From assembly GCA_018831195.1 (NCBI GenBank), contig JAHJDP010000118.1, positions 1 through 64,000 of the forward strand: a stretch of DNA of 64,000 nucleotides. Direction: 5' to 3'. The first letter of the stretch is position 1. Each line of letters starts with the position of its first letter. Positions 25,127 to 34,112 of this stretch are shown here, one piece after another. The notes under the pieces were generated by a model, which saw nothing but the letters and a program-made list of their open reading frames with translations, was not told the DNA's origin and did not search any database. The DNA is from Candidatus Eisenbacteria bacterium (lineage in GTDB: Bacteria; Eisenbacteria; RBG-16-71-46; CAIMUX01; JAHJDP01). Both the position numbers and the translations under genes were made by a program.

Positions 25127-26245
25127 ATGAGAAGCCAAACCCTCGATATCCTCTGCTGCCCCCTCTGCCGGGGCGGCCTCGACATCACCCACCGGCGAGC
25201 CGTCAGCCCCGAGGGGCGCCTGCGCGACGGCGTGCTCGCCTGCCGTCTCTGTAAGACCCGTTATCCCGTCCTCTCATGGGTGCCCCGCCTGATAACGCCG
25301 GAGGCCTTCACGGCGAGCGAACACGCCATGCTGAATGCATGCGGCAAAGATCGGGCCGATTCCCCATCCGTCATCGAAGAAGAACGCCTCTCCCCCGCAG
25401 AGATCGAGAACCGAATCCGCCGGCAGGTCTTGGACAAGGTCGCCTATAAAGGCGGCTCTGAGAAACTCCGGGTGCGCGCTGAAATGGATGTCGAGTACCG
25501 AATTTCTCATACCGAGGAGAAGGGAAAGTTCGTACGCACGGCGGATCACTACCTCGCCGAGCCGCCGAAGACTATTCTTGATCTGGGCGGCGGGCAGGGG
25601 GGCACCCTCAGCGCTTTTCGCGAGCGGTACAAACCCGAGACGGCGATCTTGCTCGATATCGATCCGGAGTGGATGGAGGTCGCCTGGCTGCGCGATCCCG
25701 ATACCGAGGTCATTCGCGGCGACGCCAATCAGATGCCCTTTAAAGACGGATCGATCGACTTGTTGGTGTCCACGGCGACTCTCGAGCACCTGCCTCGCTG
25801 GAGAACTTCGCTCGAGGAGATGGCGCGTGTTTCGCGGCAGGGACTGCTCTGTTACGGCCCCAACGGCTTATTCCCTTATGATTTCGGACACCTCGACACA
25901 CCTTTTGTCACTTGGCTGCCCAACGGCCCGGCGTCTTGGGTCGCGCTCCTCTGGCACCGTCTCCGCCGGACCGGCCGGACCTTTGATTCAATGAAGAACG
26001 AGCTTGAAGAAACCTTCTACATTCCGCGGCCCACCGTGGCGCGCTTGCTCCGCCGGCAGGGATTGAATGTTAAAAACGCTTTTTCTGAGTTTTTGAAACA
26101 CTCCGTGGAAGAAGGGTATCATCCGCGGGCGGGGCGACTGAAGCGTTTGCTCTATCGAAACCCCTGGATGCGCCGTTGCTTCTGCGGGACCCTCTCTTTT
26201 GCCTGTATGGAGCCGAATGTCTATTTGTTTTATCGCCGGCCGTAG
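25127..26245 (+). CDS. SAM-dependent methyltransferase with N-terminal Trm112-like zinc segment
   Basis: From the ATG at 25127 the protein has 372 residues. It begins with a Trm112-like zinc ribbon: LDILCCPLCRGGLD and the later CRLCKTRYPVLSWVPRL. A class I methyltransferase domain follows (about 140-260) with motif I ILDLGGGQGGTL, acidic LLDIDPEW, GDANQMPF and LLVSTATLEHLP. A variable C-terminal region ends in LYRNPWMRRCF. The substrate is unknown; such proteins often act on lipids, quinones or cell-surface components. A further upstream start in the same frame (24986) lacks conserved sequence. Confidence 0.82.
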   Translation: MRSQTLDILCCPLCRGGLDITHRRAVSPEGRLRDGVLACRLCKTRYPVLSWVPRLITPEAFTASEHAMLNACGKDRADSPSVIEEERLSPAEIENRIRRQVLDKVAYKGGSEKLRVRAEMDVEYRISHTEEKGKFVRTADHYLAEPPKTILDLGGGQGGTLSAFRERYKPETAILLDIDPEWMEVAWLRDPDTEVIRGDANQMPFKDGSIDLLVSTATLEHLPRWRTSLEEMARVSRQGLLCYGPNGLFPYDFGHLDTPFVTWLPNGPASWVALLWHRLRRTGRTFDSMKNELEETFYIPRPTVARLLRRQGLNVKNAFSEFLKHSVEEGYHPRAGRLKRLLYRNPWMRRCFCGTLSFACMEPNVYLFYRRP

Positions 26246-26278
26246 CCGTCGCGGCCCCTACCTGTCGCAGAGGCCGGC
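26235..26278. terminator. Hairpin between convergent genes
   Basis: A 7-bp GC-rich stem, GCCGGCC at 26235-26241 with GGCCGGC at 26272-26278, closes a 30-base loop. It overlaps the end of the methyltransferase gene and precedes the end of the convergent ROK gene. It may be a weak bidirectional terminator. Confidence 0.35.
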
Positions 26279-26283
26279 TTTCG

Positions 26284-27261
26284 TCATGAGGCCGCCCGGA
26301 TATCCACGCAGGCCTTGGCGACCGCAAGGCTCGACAGGTCGCCGATCTGTTTTCCCAGCGAACTGGGCAGGACACGGCAGGCCTCCCGCGGCCAATGCCA
26401 GGTATACTTTTTCAGCTTTTCGCGGAGGGGCTTTAACAACAGCTCCCCTTCGTTGACGGCAATCGTTCCGAGGAAGACCACTTCCGGATTCAGCACCATG
26501 ATAAGGTTGCCGATCCCTTGGGCCATTCTTTCCACATAATCATCCCACTCCACCAAGGCAAATGGATCATTGGCCCGCGTCGCCGCCGACAAGGTATGGT
26601 GCCCGATCTTTTCAGGATCCCCGGCGGCCAGGTCGAGTATCCTTGTCTCGATCTTTTCAGAGAGGATCTTTTCCCGCAGGTAGTTTCCGACACTCCGGCC
26701 GCCGACATAGGCCTCCCAGCAGCCCTTGCGGCCGCAGGCGCAGTCTCGACCGTTTCTCTCCACCGTATGATGCCCGACCTCTCCGCCCATATCATTTATC
26801 CCCTGTATCAGGCGGCCGGCGGCGATGATCCCCGCACCCATCCCCGTACTGCAGGTTAGATAAATCATATTCTCCACGCCGCGATGGCTTCCAAAAAAAT
26901 TCTCGGCAAGGACGCAGGCGTTGGCGTCATTATTCATTGCTACGGGGCGGTTAAACATCCGGCTGACTCTTTCGACAATAGGAATATCCACCCAGCCGGG
27001 GTTGTTCGGCGGCGCAAGGAGCATCCCGCGCTTAACGCTCAAAGGACCAGGGGCTGAAATTCCGATGGCGTCGACATGATTGATGGATAAAGCAGCGCCG
27101 CGGAGAAGGCCCGCGCACATTTGTTCAAGTTCCGCGAAATAAGTCTCAAGCTCCCCCGCCGGCCGGCTCGGCATGCGCAATGAGGCGAGAATCTTCCCCT
27201 CGCCATCCCCGAGGCAGGCCGCGGTTTTTGTTCCCCCGATATCGATACCGAGCAGCATCAT
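26284..27261 (-). CDS. ROK family sugar kinase (glucokinase-like)
   Basis: The 325-residue protein opens with the phosphate-binding motif LGIDIGGTKTAACLGDGEG. ROK zinc-binding cysteines appear in RDCACGRKGCWEAYVGGRS, preceded by GEVGHHTVE with the catalytic acid region. NNDANACVLAENFFG is also diagnostic. Such enzymes phosphorylate glucose, mannose or N-acetylated sugars. The exact sugar is open. No DNA-binding domain is present, so it is a kinase and not a ROK repressor. Confidence 0.92.
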   Translation of the reverse strand: MMLLGIDIGGTKTAACLGDGEGKILASLRMPSRPAGELETYFAELEQMCAGLLRGAALSINHVDAIGISAPGPLSVKRGMLLAPPNNPGWVDIPIVERVSRMFNRPVAMNNDANACVLAENFFGSHRGVENMIYLTCSTGMGAGIIAAGRLIQGINDMGGEVGHHTVERNGRDCACGRKGCWEAYVGGRSVGNYLREKILSEKIETRILDLAAGDPEKIGHHTLSAATRANDPFALVEWDDYVERMAQGIGNLIMVLNPEVVFLGTIAVNEGELLLKPLREKLKKYTWHWPREACRVLPSSLGKQIGDLSSLAVAKACVDIRAAS

Positions 27262-27296
27262 CGCAGCCTCCCCAAGGGCGCCACGCTTCCAACGGC

Positions 27297-27641
27297 CTAG
27301 GCCGGGGGAACCATTTTCACCGGTGGTTCATAGCGCTCGTAATAGCCCAACAACATCCCCTTCTCGTCACGAACCGCCCGCATATAGATCCTGTATTTCT
27401 CATTATCGGTGATCATCCGCTCGTCGAGGCCCGATTTCATTTCAGCAAATATTTTTTTAATCACCGCATTGGATTCACCATTATGACAATCGAAGATCGA
27501 CGTGCCGAGCAACGCCACACCCTCTTTGTAATGTCGCGCCGCGGCGTTGTTCATATAGCGAATGATGTGATCATTATCAACAAAGAGAAACGGATTTTTT
27601 AGGCTGTTCAAAAAGGCTTCCAGCATTTTGGCATCCGGCAT
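27297..27641 (-). CDS. Small single-domain PAS protein
   Basis: The start at 27641 follows GGAGGGG and gives 114 residues, almost all of it one PAS fold: FLNSLKNPFLFVDNDHIIRYMNNAA, the GTSIFDCHN turn and MRAVRDEKGMLLGYYERYEP as the last strands. No kinase, cyclase or DNA-binding domain is attached. It may sense a small ligand or redox state and act on a partner elsewhere. It lies 35 bp downstream of nothing co-oriented and 35 bp upstream of the ROK gene on the same strand. Confidence 0.8.
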   Translation of the reverse strand: MPDAKMLEAFLNSLKNPFLFVDNDHIIRYMNNAAARHYKEGVALLGTSIFDCHNGESNAVIKKIFAEMKSGLDERMITDNEKYRIYMRAVRDEKGMLLGYYERYEPPVKMVPPA

Positions 27642-27871
27642 TTCCCCTCCTTCATTTCCTGTAGACACGGCGGCAGGGATGCGATCCGGCCTTCTTATAT
27701 ATCATGCGGGGCAAGGAGTTACAAGACTCTGGCACCCCACCCGGGAATCGGTTAGGCTCTCCCAATGGCTGTCTTCATCATGCTGTATCCCGCTATGGGC
27801 CGGAAAGGAAATACGCCGAGGATTCCACAAGCGGGCCATCTGATCGAAACTCCGGAATGGAGGACCCGAAA

Positions 27872-29401
27872 ATGAGATTATCCCGGATTCATATCTTTAT
27901 ACTAATCATTCTCCCTGTTGTTTGCCTTTCGTTGATTGTGGGGTGCGGCGGCGAGAAGACGACGGCGAAACTCGAACCGCTTGATGACGCGACGATTCAG
28001 TCGATGCGCAACGCCAGCCGCCTGGGTTATGCCGCGATAGAAAAAGGTGATCTTGACTCCGCCCTCGTTCAATTCGCCGAGGTGGCGCGCTTGGCGCCGA
28101 GCAGCCCCAACGCCCAGTATGATATCGCCTGCGCCCAAGCCATAGCCAATCATCCCGATGAAGCCATCGCTGCTCTTCAAAAGGCGGCGGACAAAGGATA
28201 TTCCGATTGGCAATGGGTGAACGAAGACCCCGATCTCATCAAGCTGCGCGACCATGCCGATTGGGAAGCGCTGATCACAAAGATGAAGGCCAACTTTGCG
28301 GCGCAGCTAAAGGATCTCGAGGGTCCCTTACCCTCGGTGAGTTCCGCCGGAGATCCGGTCTTTACCGACATCGATACCCTTGATGCCTATTACAATAAAA
28401 CCTTCTGGGATACATACCGGCGCTGCGCCGTTTTCCCGGGCTCGGTGAAAACCAAACTCTGCAGAGAGATTACCGCCCGCCGGCTGGCCGCACTTCAACT
28501 TTTCTCAAAAATGCATCCCGCGGTCGCAGATCAATATGCCGCGGACATGAGCGCTCTGCACGCCACGACACAGCTGGCCGGATTGCAGCAGCAGTGGATC
28601 GCCGGCAGACCCGAGGCCGTAGCGATTGCAACAAAGATCATGTCATCGTATCCCGACAGCGCCGGCGCCGCGGAAGCGGCCCTGTGGAACACAAAGGCGC
28701 GGGTCGCGGAATATGTCGTTGTTCATGATGAAATCCAGCCGGATGAGGCCGCCCGCGCGGTTTCCGACTTTATCGCAACCGCCGACAAGCTCCCTGATGG
28801 GCGCTGGAAGAGCGAAGCGCTGGCCGAAGCGATTGTCTTCAAATCCGGCGCAACGCCCGACATCGAAGAACTCCAGCCTTTAGTCGACCGCTTCCTCAAG
28901 GGAGGGCGGCAAAGGATTCGCGAGATTGAAAAGGGATATGAATTGAACGAGCTGATTCTACGCGCCTCCGGCCCTGTTGATTTCACGGCGACGGATATTG
29001 ACGGCGAAGAGTGGACCCTCGACAAGCTTCGCGGCCGTGTCGCCCTGCTCGATTTCTGGGCGACCTGGTGCGGGCCGTGTGTGGCCGAGATTCCCACATT
29101 GGTCGAGCTCACCAAAACCTACCCAACTGATAAGTTTATCATTCTTGGGATTTCCCAGGACAGCGCGGACCGTACATCCATCGATGATTTTCGCGCATGG
29201 ATGGCTTCCCGGAATATGACCTGGCCCCAGATCTACACCGGCGAGGGATGGGGAAATCAGCTGGCCAAGGCTTACACTGTTCCCGCAATCCCTTTCCCCG
29301 TCTTGCTTGACGCGGATGGCCATGTCGTCGCGGCGGGCGGCGGAGCCCGCGGTGAAGTCCTCAAGGAGCTGGTCAAGGAGTTGTTGGAGGAGCCCTCATG
29401 A
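27872..29401 (+). CDS. TlpA/ResA-like thioredoxin lipoprotein with N-terminal TPR-like region
   Basis: The start at 27872 (GGAGG upstream) gives 509 residues with a lipoprotein signal (SLIVGCGGE). Residues about 45-110 contain TPR-like helices (GYAAIEKGDLDSALVQFAEVARLAPSS...). A long helical middle follows. The C-terminal 145 residues are a thioredoxin fold of the AhpC/TSA-TlpA type with the active site ATWCGPCVAEIP near residue 399. It probably reduces disulfides outside the inner membrane, perhaps in cytochrome c maturation. The stop overlaps the ATG of tag by four bases. Confidence 0.85.
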   Translation: MRLSRIHIFILIILPVVCLSLIVGCGGEKTTAKLEPLDDATIQSMRNASRLGYAAIEKGDLDSALVQFAEVARLAPSSPNAQYDIACAQAIANHPDEAIAALQKAADKGYSDWQWVNEDPDLIKLRDHADWEALITKMKANFAAQLKDLEGPLPSVSSAGDPVFTDIDTLDAYYNKTFWDTYRRCAVFPGSVKTKLCREITARRLAALQLFSKMHPAVADQYAADMSALHATTQLAGLQQQWIAGRPEAVAIATKIMSSYPDSAGAAEAALWNTKARVAEYVVVHDEIQPDEAARAVSDFIATADKLPDGRWKSEALAEAIVFKSGATPDIEELQPLVDRFLKGGRQRIREIEKGYELNELILRASGPVDFTATDIDGEEWTLDKLRGRVALLDFWATWCGPCVAEIPTLVELTKTYPTDKFIILGISQDSADRTSIDDFRAWMASRNMTWPQIYTGEGWGNQLAKAYTVPAIPFPVLLDADGHVVAAGGGARGEVLKELVKELLEEPS

Positions 29402-29970
29402 AAAACCGCTGTCCCTGGCCCGGCGCCGACCCGCTTTATGTTGAATACCACGACAAGGAGTGGGGCGTCCCCGTTCATGATGATATTAAACATTTTGAGT
29501 TTCTCATTCTCGACGGCGCGCAAGCCGGACTCAGCTGGCTGACGATCCTCCGCAAGCGGGAAAACTACCGCAAGGCTTTCTCGGGATTCGATCCCAACAA
29601 GGTGGCGCGCTTTAACTCGGCGAAGATTGAAAGACTGCTGCAAAATCCGGGAATCGTCCGCAACCGGCTGAAGGTTGAAGCGGCCGTCGCCTGCGCCAAG
29701 GCTTTTCTAAAAGTGCAAAAGGAGTTCGGCTCTTTCGACACTTACATTTGGTCTTTTGTCGGGGGCAAGACAAAGCAGAATTCCTGGAAGACATTAAAAG
29801 AGATCCCCCCCAAGACACCCGCGTCGGAGGCCATGAGCAAAGATCTGAAGCGCCGGGGCTTTCGCTTTGTCGGACCCACCATCTGCTACGCCTATATGCA
29901 GGCCGCCGGGCTGGTGAACGATCATCTTGTCGGCTGCTTTCGGTATGAACCGGTGCGCCGTAAACCCTGA
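29398..29970 (+). CDS. tag: DNA-3-methyladenine glycosylase I
   Basis: The 190-residue protein matches Tag closely: MKNRCPWPGADPLYVEYHD at the start, EWGVPVHDDIKHFEFLILDG, AGLSWLTILRKRENYRKAF, and at the end FRFVGPTICYAYMQAAGLVNDH followed by LVGC. The zinc ligands (Cys near the start, His in YHDKEW, His and Cys in NDHLVGC) are all present. It removes 3-methyladenine from alkylated DNA. Its start overlaps the thioredoxin lipoprotein stop (ATGA), so translation is probably coupled although the two functions seem unrelated. Confidence 0.95.
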   Translation: MKNRCPWPGADPLYVEYHDKEWGVPVHDDIKHFEFLILDGAQAGLSWLTILRKRENYRKAFSGFDPNKVARFNSAKIERLLQNPGIVRNRLKVEAAVACAKAFLKVQKEFGSFDTYIWSFVGGKTKQNSWKTLKEIPPKTPASEAMSKDLKRRGFRFVGPTICYAYMQAAGLVNDHLVGCFRYEPVRRKP

Positions 29971-29978
29971 AAAGCGTT

Positions 29979-30029
29979 GGCCCCGTAACCAACTGTGGCG
30001 AAGCCGGTTGCGGCGTTACCTTCGGGGCC
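29979..30029 (+). terminator. Multi-step hairpin downstream of tag
   Basis: GGCCCCG at 29979-29985 pairs with CGGGGCC at 30023-30029. Inside, GTAAC pairs with GTTAC and CAAC with GTTG. This long, interrupted stem lies directly after the tag stop codon. There is no clear T-tract, so it may be a terminator or an mRNA-stabilising structure. Confidence 0.45.
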
Positions 30030-30232
30030 CCACCCCATTCTTACCCTCTAGTGATCTGCTATCAAAAGTGTTATAATGAAGGCCATCTACGGGTTTCGGT
30101 TGGCGCGAAAGCGCTACCCGGCGAGATTTCTTTCAGTTGCGGCCCCGGGGAGGGGCGGCTGTTGGACTCGTGGACAGGATGTCAATCAACCCATCACAGC
30201 GGAAATCCCACTCGGGGGGGAGGAGAGAACTA

Positions 30233-33160
30233 ATGAGTGCTGCGCGCAATCTCGCGGTGATTCTGCTACTGATAACCGCGGGGGCTTCGATGGCGGGAAC
30301 GATACACCCCGCGCTACAAGCCGAACTCGATAATTTGACACAAGATCAGTATTTCAGTGTCATTGTACATATGTCGGAGCAGGCTCCTATTGCTTCGATC
30401 AATGAAGATCTCAAGGTCCGCAAGGCTTCACGCAAAGCACGCCACGAAGAGGTTATCACGGCGCTGCAATCCGTGACCGATTCGCAGCGCTCCCTTAGAG
30501 ACAGGCTCGATGCGGACATCATGAACGGAAGCGTTCTCGGCTACACGGGCTACTGGATTTCCAATCTCCTGGTCGTCCACGCGACGAAGGCTGAGATTGA
30601 ACAAATCGCATCACGGCCGGATGTCGCTTTTGTGGAAGCGAACTTTACGGCGGAATTGATCGAGCCGGTCGGCGTGCGGATTCCAAGCGACAATGGCGAG
30701 ATCCGTGAATCCGGTGAACGGGGTATCGGCGTCACACCCGGTCTGCGGGCCATCCGCGCCCCCGAGGTCTGGTACCAACTCGGTTACAACGGCACCGGCG
30801 TCCTCATTGGCGGGCTCGACACCGGCGTCGATGGAAACCATCCGGCATTGAACACGCGCTGGCGGGGCTATAACGGCCAGGAACCTTGGCAGGAATGCTG
30901 GCTGGATGTTTTGGGCTCCAGCACACAATTCCCATCCGACGGCAACGATCATGGCACGCACACGATGGGGACCATGACCGGCCTCGGTGCAGCCACCGAT
31001 GATACAATCGGTGTCGCGTGGGGCGCTAAGTGGATTTCCTGCAACGCCATCAATCAGGGTGTCGGCAGCGCTTTTGATAATGACATTCTTACCGCATTCC
31101 AATGGTTCGCCGATCCCGACGGTAATGCCGGAACCGAAGACGACGTCCCAGATGTTGTACAAAATTCCTGGGGCGTCTATGAAGGCCTCGGCTATTCCGA
31201 CTGCTTCGATATGTGGTGGAATGTCATAGACAATTGCGAAGCCGCCGGCGTCTGCGTGACCTGGTCGGCCGGCAACGAGGGAAGCGGCGCGTCTACATTG
31301 CGCTCGCCCCCCGATCGCGCCACTACGATTTACAACTCATTCTCGGTCGGCGCCGTCAATGCCACAAACTACAGCTGGCCCTATCCGATCGCCACTTGGT
31401 CGAGCCGCGGCCCGTCGACATGCCCGGGTATCCCATCTGAAGCGGTGATCAAGCCCGAGGTCGTGGCTCCCGGTGTCACTGTTTACTCTTCGGTTCCAGG
31501 CGGCGGCTATGAACAAACCAATTGGAGCGGAACCTCGATGGCCGGCCCCCACGTCGCCGGCGTCGTCGCTCTGATGCGGGAAGCCAACCCTGATATCGAT
31601 GTCGACACGATTAAACAAATTATCATGGATACCGCCCGCGACGAAGGAACCACCGGTGAAGACAACACCTTCGGCTGGGGATTTATCGACGCCTACGCTG
31701 CGGTTATCGCCGCCACAACAGGCTTCGGGGAAATTCAGGGCCATGTCCGCAACGCGAGTTGGGGAGCGGTGCCGATTGCCGATGCCGAGGTTGAGCTGCT
31801 TGATACCGGTCATACCTTTACGACCGATCTCAGTGGTTACTATCATGGAACGGCTCCGGCCGGAACCCAGCAGGCGCGGGCCAGCGCCGTTGGTTTCGCG
31901 CCGCAAACGGCTGATGTTGAACTCGTTGCCAATGAAATGACCACACAGGACTTCTTCATCACCGATATCGCCGGTCCGACCCTGTCCAATCTGACACCCG
32001 GCGGCATAACAACCGACACATCCGGCCCCTACGTCTTCACCGTTAAAGCGATCGATTTCAGCACAGTGGCTGAAGTGCGGCTCTATTATCGCGCCAACAA
32101 CGGCGCGTGGGAAAGTGTCGCGATGAACCTGGTGGTCGACACATATTCCGTCAGCCTTCCGGGCCGGCCCGCCGGCACAAAAATCGATTACTATGCTTGG
32201 GCGGAGGACGGTCCCGGCCTGACCAGCGTCTATCCGGTCAACGCACCCCTGGAATACCATTCCCTCTATGTCGCGGAAGAGTATTACAGCTACAATGCCG
32301 AAGATCCGGATGATCCGGGCTGGATTATCGGGGCTCCCGGCGATGCCGCATCTTCAGGTATTTGGGAGCGGGTTGATCCGATCGGTACGAATTACAACGG
32401 CACCGATGTTCAACCGGAAGACGATCACACGCCGTCGCCCGGCGTGAAATGTTTCGTTACGGAAAATGGCTCGGTCGGCGGAGCCGTCGGAGAAGCAGAT
32501 GTCGACGACGGTTGCACAACCCTCTTCAGCCCCACCTTCGACCTCAGCGGCGCCGAGAAAGGCTTCGTCACCTACTGGCGCTGGTACGGAGAAACCGGGA
32601 ACTCCACCGATGACGAGTTCGCCGTCGACGTCTCGAGCAACGGCGGAACCGATTGGGTCGAGTTGGAGCGGGTCCCTAACGCCGCCAACAGCTGGAACTA
32701 TGTTTTCGTCGATCTGTCCACCAAGATCACACTCACCGACCAGGTTGTTTTCCGCTTTGTCGCGTGCGACCTCAACACCGGTGGTTTGGTTGAAGCCGGT
32801 ATCGATGACTTCTCCATCGTGAAGTTCACACCCTTTATTTCCGGCACGCCGGAGATAGATGTGAGCGCACCGGTAGCGAAGCTGTCGCAGAACCAGCCGA
32901 ATCCGTTCCATCCGTCAACATCGATCGCGACAACGATCAGCTTCCGCCTGAGCAATCCGGCCCACGCGCGGTTGGATATTTATGACGCCGGCGGACGACT
33001 GGTTCGCACCCTGGTGGATCGCATGCTCCAATCCGGAACCCATAATATTCCCTGGAACGGAGAAGATGATCTGGGGAACAGCGTCGGCTCCGGTGTATAC
33101 TTCTATCGTCTGGATGCGGGCGCCTTCGTACAGAGTCGTCGGCTGACGCTTCTGAAGTAA
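30233..33160 (+). CDS. Secreted subtilisin-like serine protease with FlgD-Ig C-terminal module
   Basis: The start at 30233 follows GGGGGGAGGAG and gives 975 residues. A signal peptide and an I9-like propeptide (YFSVIVHMSEQAP, then FVEANFTAEL) precede the S8 domain. The catalytic triad is clear: Asp about 196 in GGLDTGVDGNHP, His about 240 in DHGTHTMGTM and Ser about 435 in SGTSMAGPHVAGVVALM. The oxyanion Asn is in VTWSAGNEG. A carboxypeptidase-regulatory-like domain (about 503-580) and further beta domains follow. The FlgD-Ig module is at the end (QNQPNPFHPS near 884). It is followed by a strong terminator, so it is monocistronic. Confidence 0.94.
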   Translation: MSAARNLAVILLLITAGASMAGTIHPALQAELDNLTQDQYFSVIVHMSEQAPIASINEDLKVRKASRKARHEEVITALQSVTDSQRSLRDRLDADIMNGSVLGYTGYWISNLLVVHATKAEIEQIASRPDVAFVEANFTAELIEPVGVRIPSDNGEIRESGERGIGVTPGLRAIRAPEVWYQLGYNGTGVLIGGLDTGVDGNHPALNTRWRGYNGQEPWQECWLDVLGSSTQFPSDGNDHGTHTMGTMTGLGAATDDTIGVAWGAKWISCNAINQGVGSAFDNDILTAFQWFADPDGNAGTEDDVPDVVQNSWGVYEGLGYSDCFDMWWNVIDNCEAAGVCVTWSAGNEGSGASTLRSPPDRATTIYNSFSVGAVNATNYSWPYPIATWSSRGPSTCPGIPSEAVIKPEVVAPGVTVYSSVPGGGYEQTNWSGTSMAGPHVAGVVALMREANPDIDVDTIKQIIMDTARDEGTTGEDNTFGWGFIDAYAAVIAATTGFGEIQGHVRNASWGAVPIADAEVELLDTGHTFTTDLSGYYHGTAPAGTQQARASAVGFAPQTADVELVANEMTTQDFFITDIAGPTLSNLTPGGITTDTSGPYVFTVKAIDFSTVAEVRLYYRANNGAWESVAMNLVVDTYSVSLPGRPAGTKIDYYAWAEDGPGLTSVYPVNAPLEYHSLYVAEEYYSYNAEDPDDPGWIIGAPGDAASSGIWERVDPIGTNYNGTDVQPEDDHTPSPGVKCFVTENGSVGGAVGEADVDDGCTTLFSPTFDLSGAEKGFVTYWRWYGETGNSTDDEFAVDVSSNGGTDWVELERVPNAANSWNYVFVDLSTKITLTDQVVFRFVACDLNTGGLVEAGIDDFSIVKFTPFISGTPEIDVSAPVAKLSQNQPNPFHPSTSIATTISFRLSNPAHARLDIYDAGGRLVRTLVDRMLQSGTHNIPWNGEDDLGNSVGSGVYFYRLDAGAFVQSRRLTLLK

Positions 33161-33219
33161 CGTTTCCACTCTGGATCCGGCGGGCATCGAAACGCTGCGT
33201 GCCTGCCGGTTCCACTCGC

Positions 33220-33260
33220 AAAAAACCACCCCCCCGTTAACGCGGGGGGGTTGGTTTTTT
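33220..33260 (+). terminator. Rho-independent terminator of the subtilase gene
   Basis: An A-rich left flank and CCACCCCCCCG pair with CGGGGGGGTTGG across a short loop, with one bulged base. A run of six T follows on the plus strand. It lies 60 bases after the protease stop codon. Confidence 0.88.
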
Positions 33261-33356
33261 GGATCTCTTGCCTCTCCCTTCGTTGTGATCCCCATCAAGC
33301 CGGAGTAGACTTCCCTCATCGCCCATCTCACCTGCAATGCGAAAAGGGAGAAAAGA

Positions 33357-34091
33357 ATGGATCAAAAGAAGCTTCGAAAACCATTCCAGGACGAAGACCG
33401 AAAGCTGTTCAAATCACCGCGCTATGGAGAGGCCGATTTCCGCCGCAGCGATACATGGAGGGTTCTGCGGATCCTCGGCGAGTTTGTAGAAGGATTCGAC
33501 ACACTCGCGCCCCTCGGGCCGACGATCTCTATCTTTGGTTCGGCGCGATTGGAGCGGGAGACGGAACTCTATCGTCAGGTTGAAGAGATGGCCGCCGGCC
33601 TTGCACGCGCGGGTTTTGCCGTCATCTCAGGCGGCGGGCCCGGCGTCATGGAAGCGGCGAACAAGGGGTGTCACGAGGCGGGCGGGCGATCGGTCGGATG
33701 CAATATTGAGCTGCCGTTCGAGCAGGACGCCAACGAATATCAGGATATTTCTCTCAAATTCCGCTACTTCTTCGTTCGAAAACTGATGTTTGTAAAATAT
33801 TCAATGGGATTTATCATTTGCCCCGGCGGCATGGGGACGCTTGACGAATTGATGAATGCCGTTACCCTGGCCCAAACAGGCAAGATTGAACAATTTCCCA
33901 TCGTTCTCTTCGGCCGGGATCACTGGGCCGGCCTTATCGCCTGGCTTCGAGACAGCGTCTTGCAGACGGGATTCATCTCACCGGTCGACATGGATTTGTT
34001 TCAAATGGCGGATGATCCGGAAGAAGCCGTCTCAATGATTGTTGATGCCTGCCGCCGATTTGGATATCTTCCCAATGATGAGAAGAAGTGA
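33357..34091 (+). CDS. LOG family (TIGR00730) Rossmann-fold nucleotide-processing protein
   Basis: The 244-residue protein carries ISIFGSARLERETELYR, VISGGGPGVMEAANKGCHEAGG and the diagnostic CPGGMGTLDELMNAVTLAQTGK. These are the nucleotide-binding and PGGxGTxxE motifs of LOG-type phosphoribohydrolases, once misnamed lysine decarboxylases. Members release the base from nucleoside 5'-monophosphates. The substrate here is unknown. A GGGAGAAAAG ribosome site precedes the ATG. The next gene follows after 21 bases and is probably co-transcribed. Confidence 0.92.
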   Translation: MDQKKLRKPFQDEDRKLFKSPRYGEADFRRSDTWRVLRILGEFVEGFDTLAPLGPTISIFGSARLERETELYRQVEEMAAGLARAGFAVISGGGPGVMEAANKGCHEAGGRSVGCNIELPFEQDANEYQDISLKFRYFFVRKLMFVKYSMGFIICPGGMGTLDELMNAVTLAQTGKIEQFPIVLFGRDHWAGLIAWLRDSVLQTGFISPVDMDLFQMADDPEEAVSMIVDACRRFGYLPNDEKK

Positions 34092-34112
34092 CTCTTTGGA
34101 CCCGGAGGGATT

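Noticed and set aside
31337-32260. 307-codon open frame on the minus strand
   Set aside because: It lies antisense to the subtilase, which has a complete catalytic triad.
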